The notes under the pieces are model-generated. The model worked only from the letters and a program-made list of their open reading frames with translations. It did no database searches and was not told the DNA's origin. From assembly GCA_034620365.1 (NCBI GenBank), contig JAQGEQ010000045.1, positions 744,001 to 808,000 of the forward strand: DNA of 64,000 nt, given 5' to 3'. A program made the translations under genes and the position numbers. This document shows positions 63,101 through 64,000 of this stretch, piece by piece. This DNA is from Pegea sp. RAD2-039. Its lineage: Eukaryota; Chordata; Thaliacea; Salpida; Salpidae. Numbering within the stretch: position 1 is the stretch's first letter; each line of letters starts with the position of its first letter.

Positions 63101-64000
63101 GATGACTTTGTGAGCTCGAAGCTGGATCGCGCGAATTAGCGGGTTAATCAACGAACAGTCAGCTTTGCCGTGGAAGTAATCGCGGACCAGTACAGCGGGT
63201 TCGTCCACGTCACCACCGTAAGCTGATGAACGCTCGTTGTGGATGACGGATAATTTACAATCGAAGTCGAGAACAGGGAACTTGCAGAAGCGGTTGATGA
63301 CGCTACTGCTTCGATCTTGCTCCAGAAACAATCTGACGAATCGAGAAGATTAGAGGAGGAGACTGGGGTTGGGGCGTGAGGGTTACTTGAAGATTTTCAC
63401 AGATTCATCGTCATTGATAATTGAATTCCACATGAGGGCGCTAATCGCGTTTCGACCGTTGAAATCGACGAGCGCGATCATGTTGTGAAAGGTTTGAGGG
63501 TCTCGCTCTACAACAAGAGATGATTAGAAGAAGAAGCGCGCGACGCCGACGAACCCGCGAAGAATTGGATAAGATGAAAGTTTTTGGTGAAAGCAGCATA
63601 ATGAAGCGGTGTGCATCCGTAATCATCTGTCGTGTATGACGTCACACCGCGATCAATCAACACGTTGGCCACCTGAGGGCGTAACACAGCGGTTAGTGGT
63701 TGCTTAGCAACGGATGGTTGACGTCATCAACCTTGATTTGAACTTCAGTATGTCTTGGTCGATTGATGCTGAGAATATGAAGAAGATTTTGTTTCAACTC
63801 ATTCTTCTCGCACAGTTTGTTCGAATCGCGTTGCTTCCTTAGCAACGACAATACTACTTGGTAGTTACGCGCTCGCATCGCAGCCTGCAACCAATCACTG
63901 ATGACGTCATCGAAGCGCGAAACGTCGACAAACTAACCTCGACGGCTGCCGCGTATTTAACACCGCAACTTTCTAATCGATCCAACATCACATACGTCAC
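60196..64000 (-). CDS. Ankyrin-WGR-PARP protein, partial (N-terminus outside window)
   Basis: Exons (descending): 64000-63938 (cut), 63884-63732, 63672-63555, 63507-63387, 63332-63014, 62961-62819, 62771-62627, 62574-62411, 62339-62234, 62182-62013, 61963-61822, 61767-61643, 61591-61513, 61463-61286, 61227-60923, 60865-60779, 60729-60597, 60549-60455, 60276-60196; about 908 aa visible. Order: ankyrin repeats (DDYGCTPLHYAAF; LLLDHNVDINTQVDG; DDNGRTVIHHAA; FGKTALDYALEGG), a WGR domain (FFMRWGVIGERGTWQTSPFN), the helical PARP regulatory domain (DSMKRAMRE, VVPFGRL, YYRILPPRGG), then the ADP-ribosyltransferase domain. Poly-ADP-ribosylation would signal DNA damage; ankyrin plus WGR resembles nematode PME-5 and similar invertebrate PARPs. 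Oddities: the usual WHG His is Tyr (LWYGTN, codon 61016-61018) and the GIYFAD Tyr is His (GIHLSD, codon 60857-60859), while the YNEY Glu is kept; the WGR signature is WGV. Activity is therefore uncertain. Confidence 0.9.
60295..60450 (+). repeat. Minisatellite in the last PARP intron
   Basis: A 58-bp higher-order unit (60295-60352, repeated from 60353 with drift) built from smaller GGTTGGTGGACA and AGTAGAAGATAGACA blocks. It fills most of the 178-nt intron. Confidence 0.9.
60541..60557 (-). promoter_or_regulatory. CTCF-like site at a PARP exon edge
   Basis: The minus strand reads TCACCAGGTGGCGCAA, 13 of 14 core positions, spanning a splice acceptor. Confidence 0.35.
61413..61433 (+). promoter_or_regulatory. 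CTCF-like site within a PARP exon
   Basis: CCACGAGGTGGCAG matches 13 of 14 core positions. Coding on the opposite strand (PPRGG). Confidence 0.3.
62794..62812 (+). promoter_or_regulatory. CTCF-like site, near-consensus, in a PARP intron
   Basis: TGGCCACTAGATGGCGCAA matches 18 of 19 positions of YGRCCASYAGRKGGCRSYV. It fills the middle of a 47-nt intron between two ankyrin exons. Confidence 0.45.

Overview
The window is nuclear DNA from an animal. Six multi-domain eukaryotic genes are recognisable, and five of them are split by GT-AG introns that are mostly 48-57 nt long. The background is AT-rich. The gene set points to a bilaterian: a WDR27-like WD40 protein, a kinesin-6 motor, FAN1 nuclease, a Jagged/Serrate Notch ligand with its VWC domain, a testis-specific-type serine kinase, and an ankyrin-WGR-PARP. 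Near-consensus CTCF-like sites agree with that. The phylum cannot be fixed by reading alone; short introns with a complete Jagged could suit a tunicate, flatworm or other small-genome bilaterian, but this is inference.

Layout. 1-100: the 3' end of a non-LTR retrotransposon, followed by a decayed ORF. 1441-5148 (+): WDR27-like gene, 17 exons. 5494-5990 (-): a second 3' end of the same element with a decayed reverse-transcriptase C-terminus. 6678-11303 (-): kinesin-6, KIF20A type, 27 exons. 11304-15677: AT-rich, possible coding relics only. 15678-18032 (+): FAN1, a single uninterrupted exon. 18033-29738: an 11.7 kb AT-rich desert. 30060-48841 (-): Jagged, 24 exons, including two long introns. 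48842-54446: AT-rich, no gene seen. 54447-56981 (+): TSSK-type kinase, 5 exons. 57061-57290 (-): possible end of an unrecognised small gene. 60196->64000 (-): PARP with ankyrin repeats, 19 exons in view, N-terminus cut by the window edge.

The genes are independent transcription units, not an operon. FAN1 (interstrand crosslink repair) and PARP (ADP-ribosylation) belong to DNA-damage biology, and the kinesin to cytokinesis. Jagged is a membrane ligand for Notch, and the kinase family acts in spermiogenesis. Splice models were built by hand; reading phase is consistent across every junction listed, which is strong internal support.

The most notable observations are: a PARP domain in which the catalytic His and Tyr of the H-Y-E triad are exchanged (Y-H-E); about three dozen copies of the palindrome TGACGTCA confined to gene-bearing segments; a group of CTCF-like sites around the PARP locus, two matching 18 of 19 consensus positions; an intronless FAN1 among intron-dense neighbours; and two facing retrotransposon 3' ends flanking the WDR27-like gene. 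I found no clear sign of a wholly new biological system.
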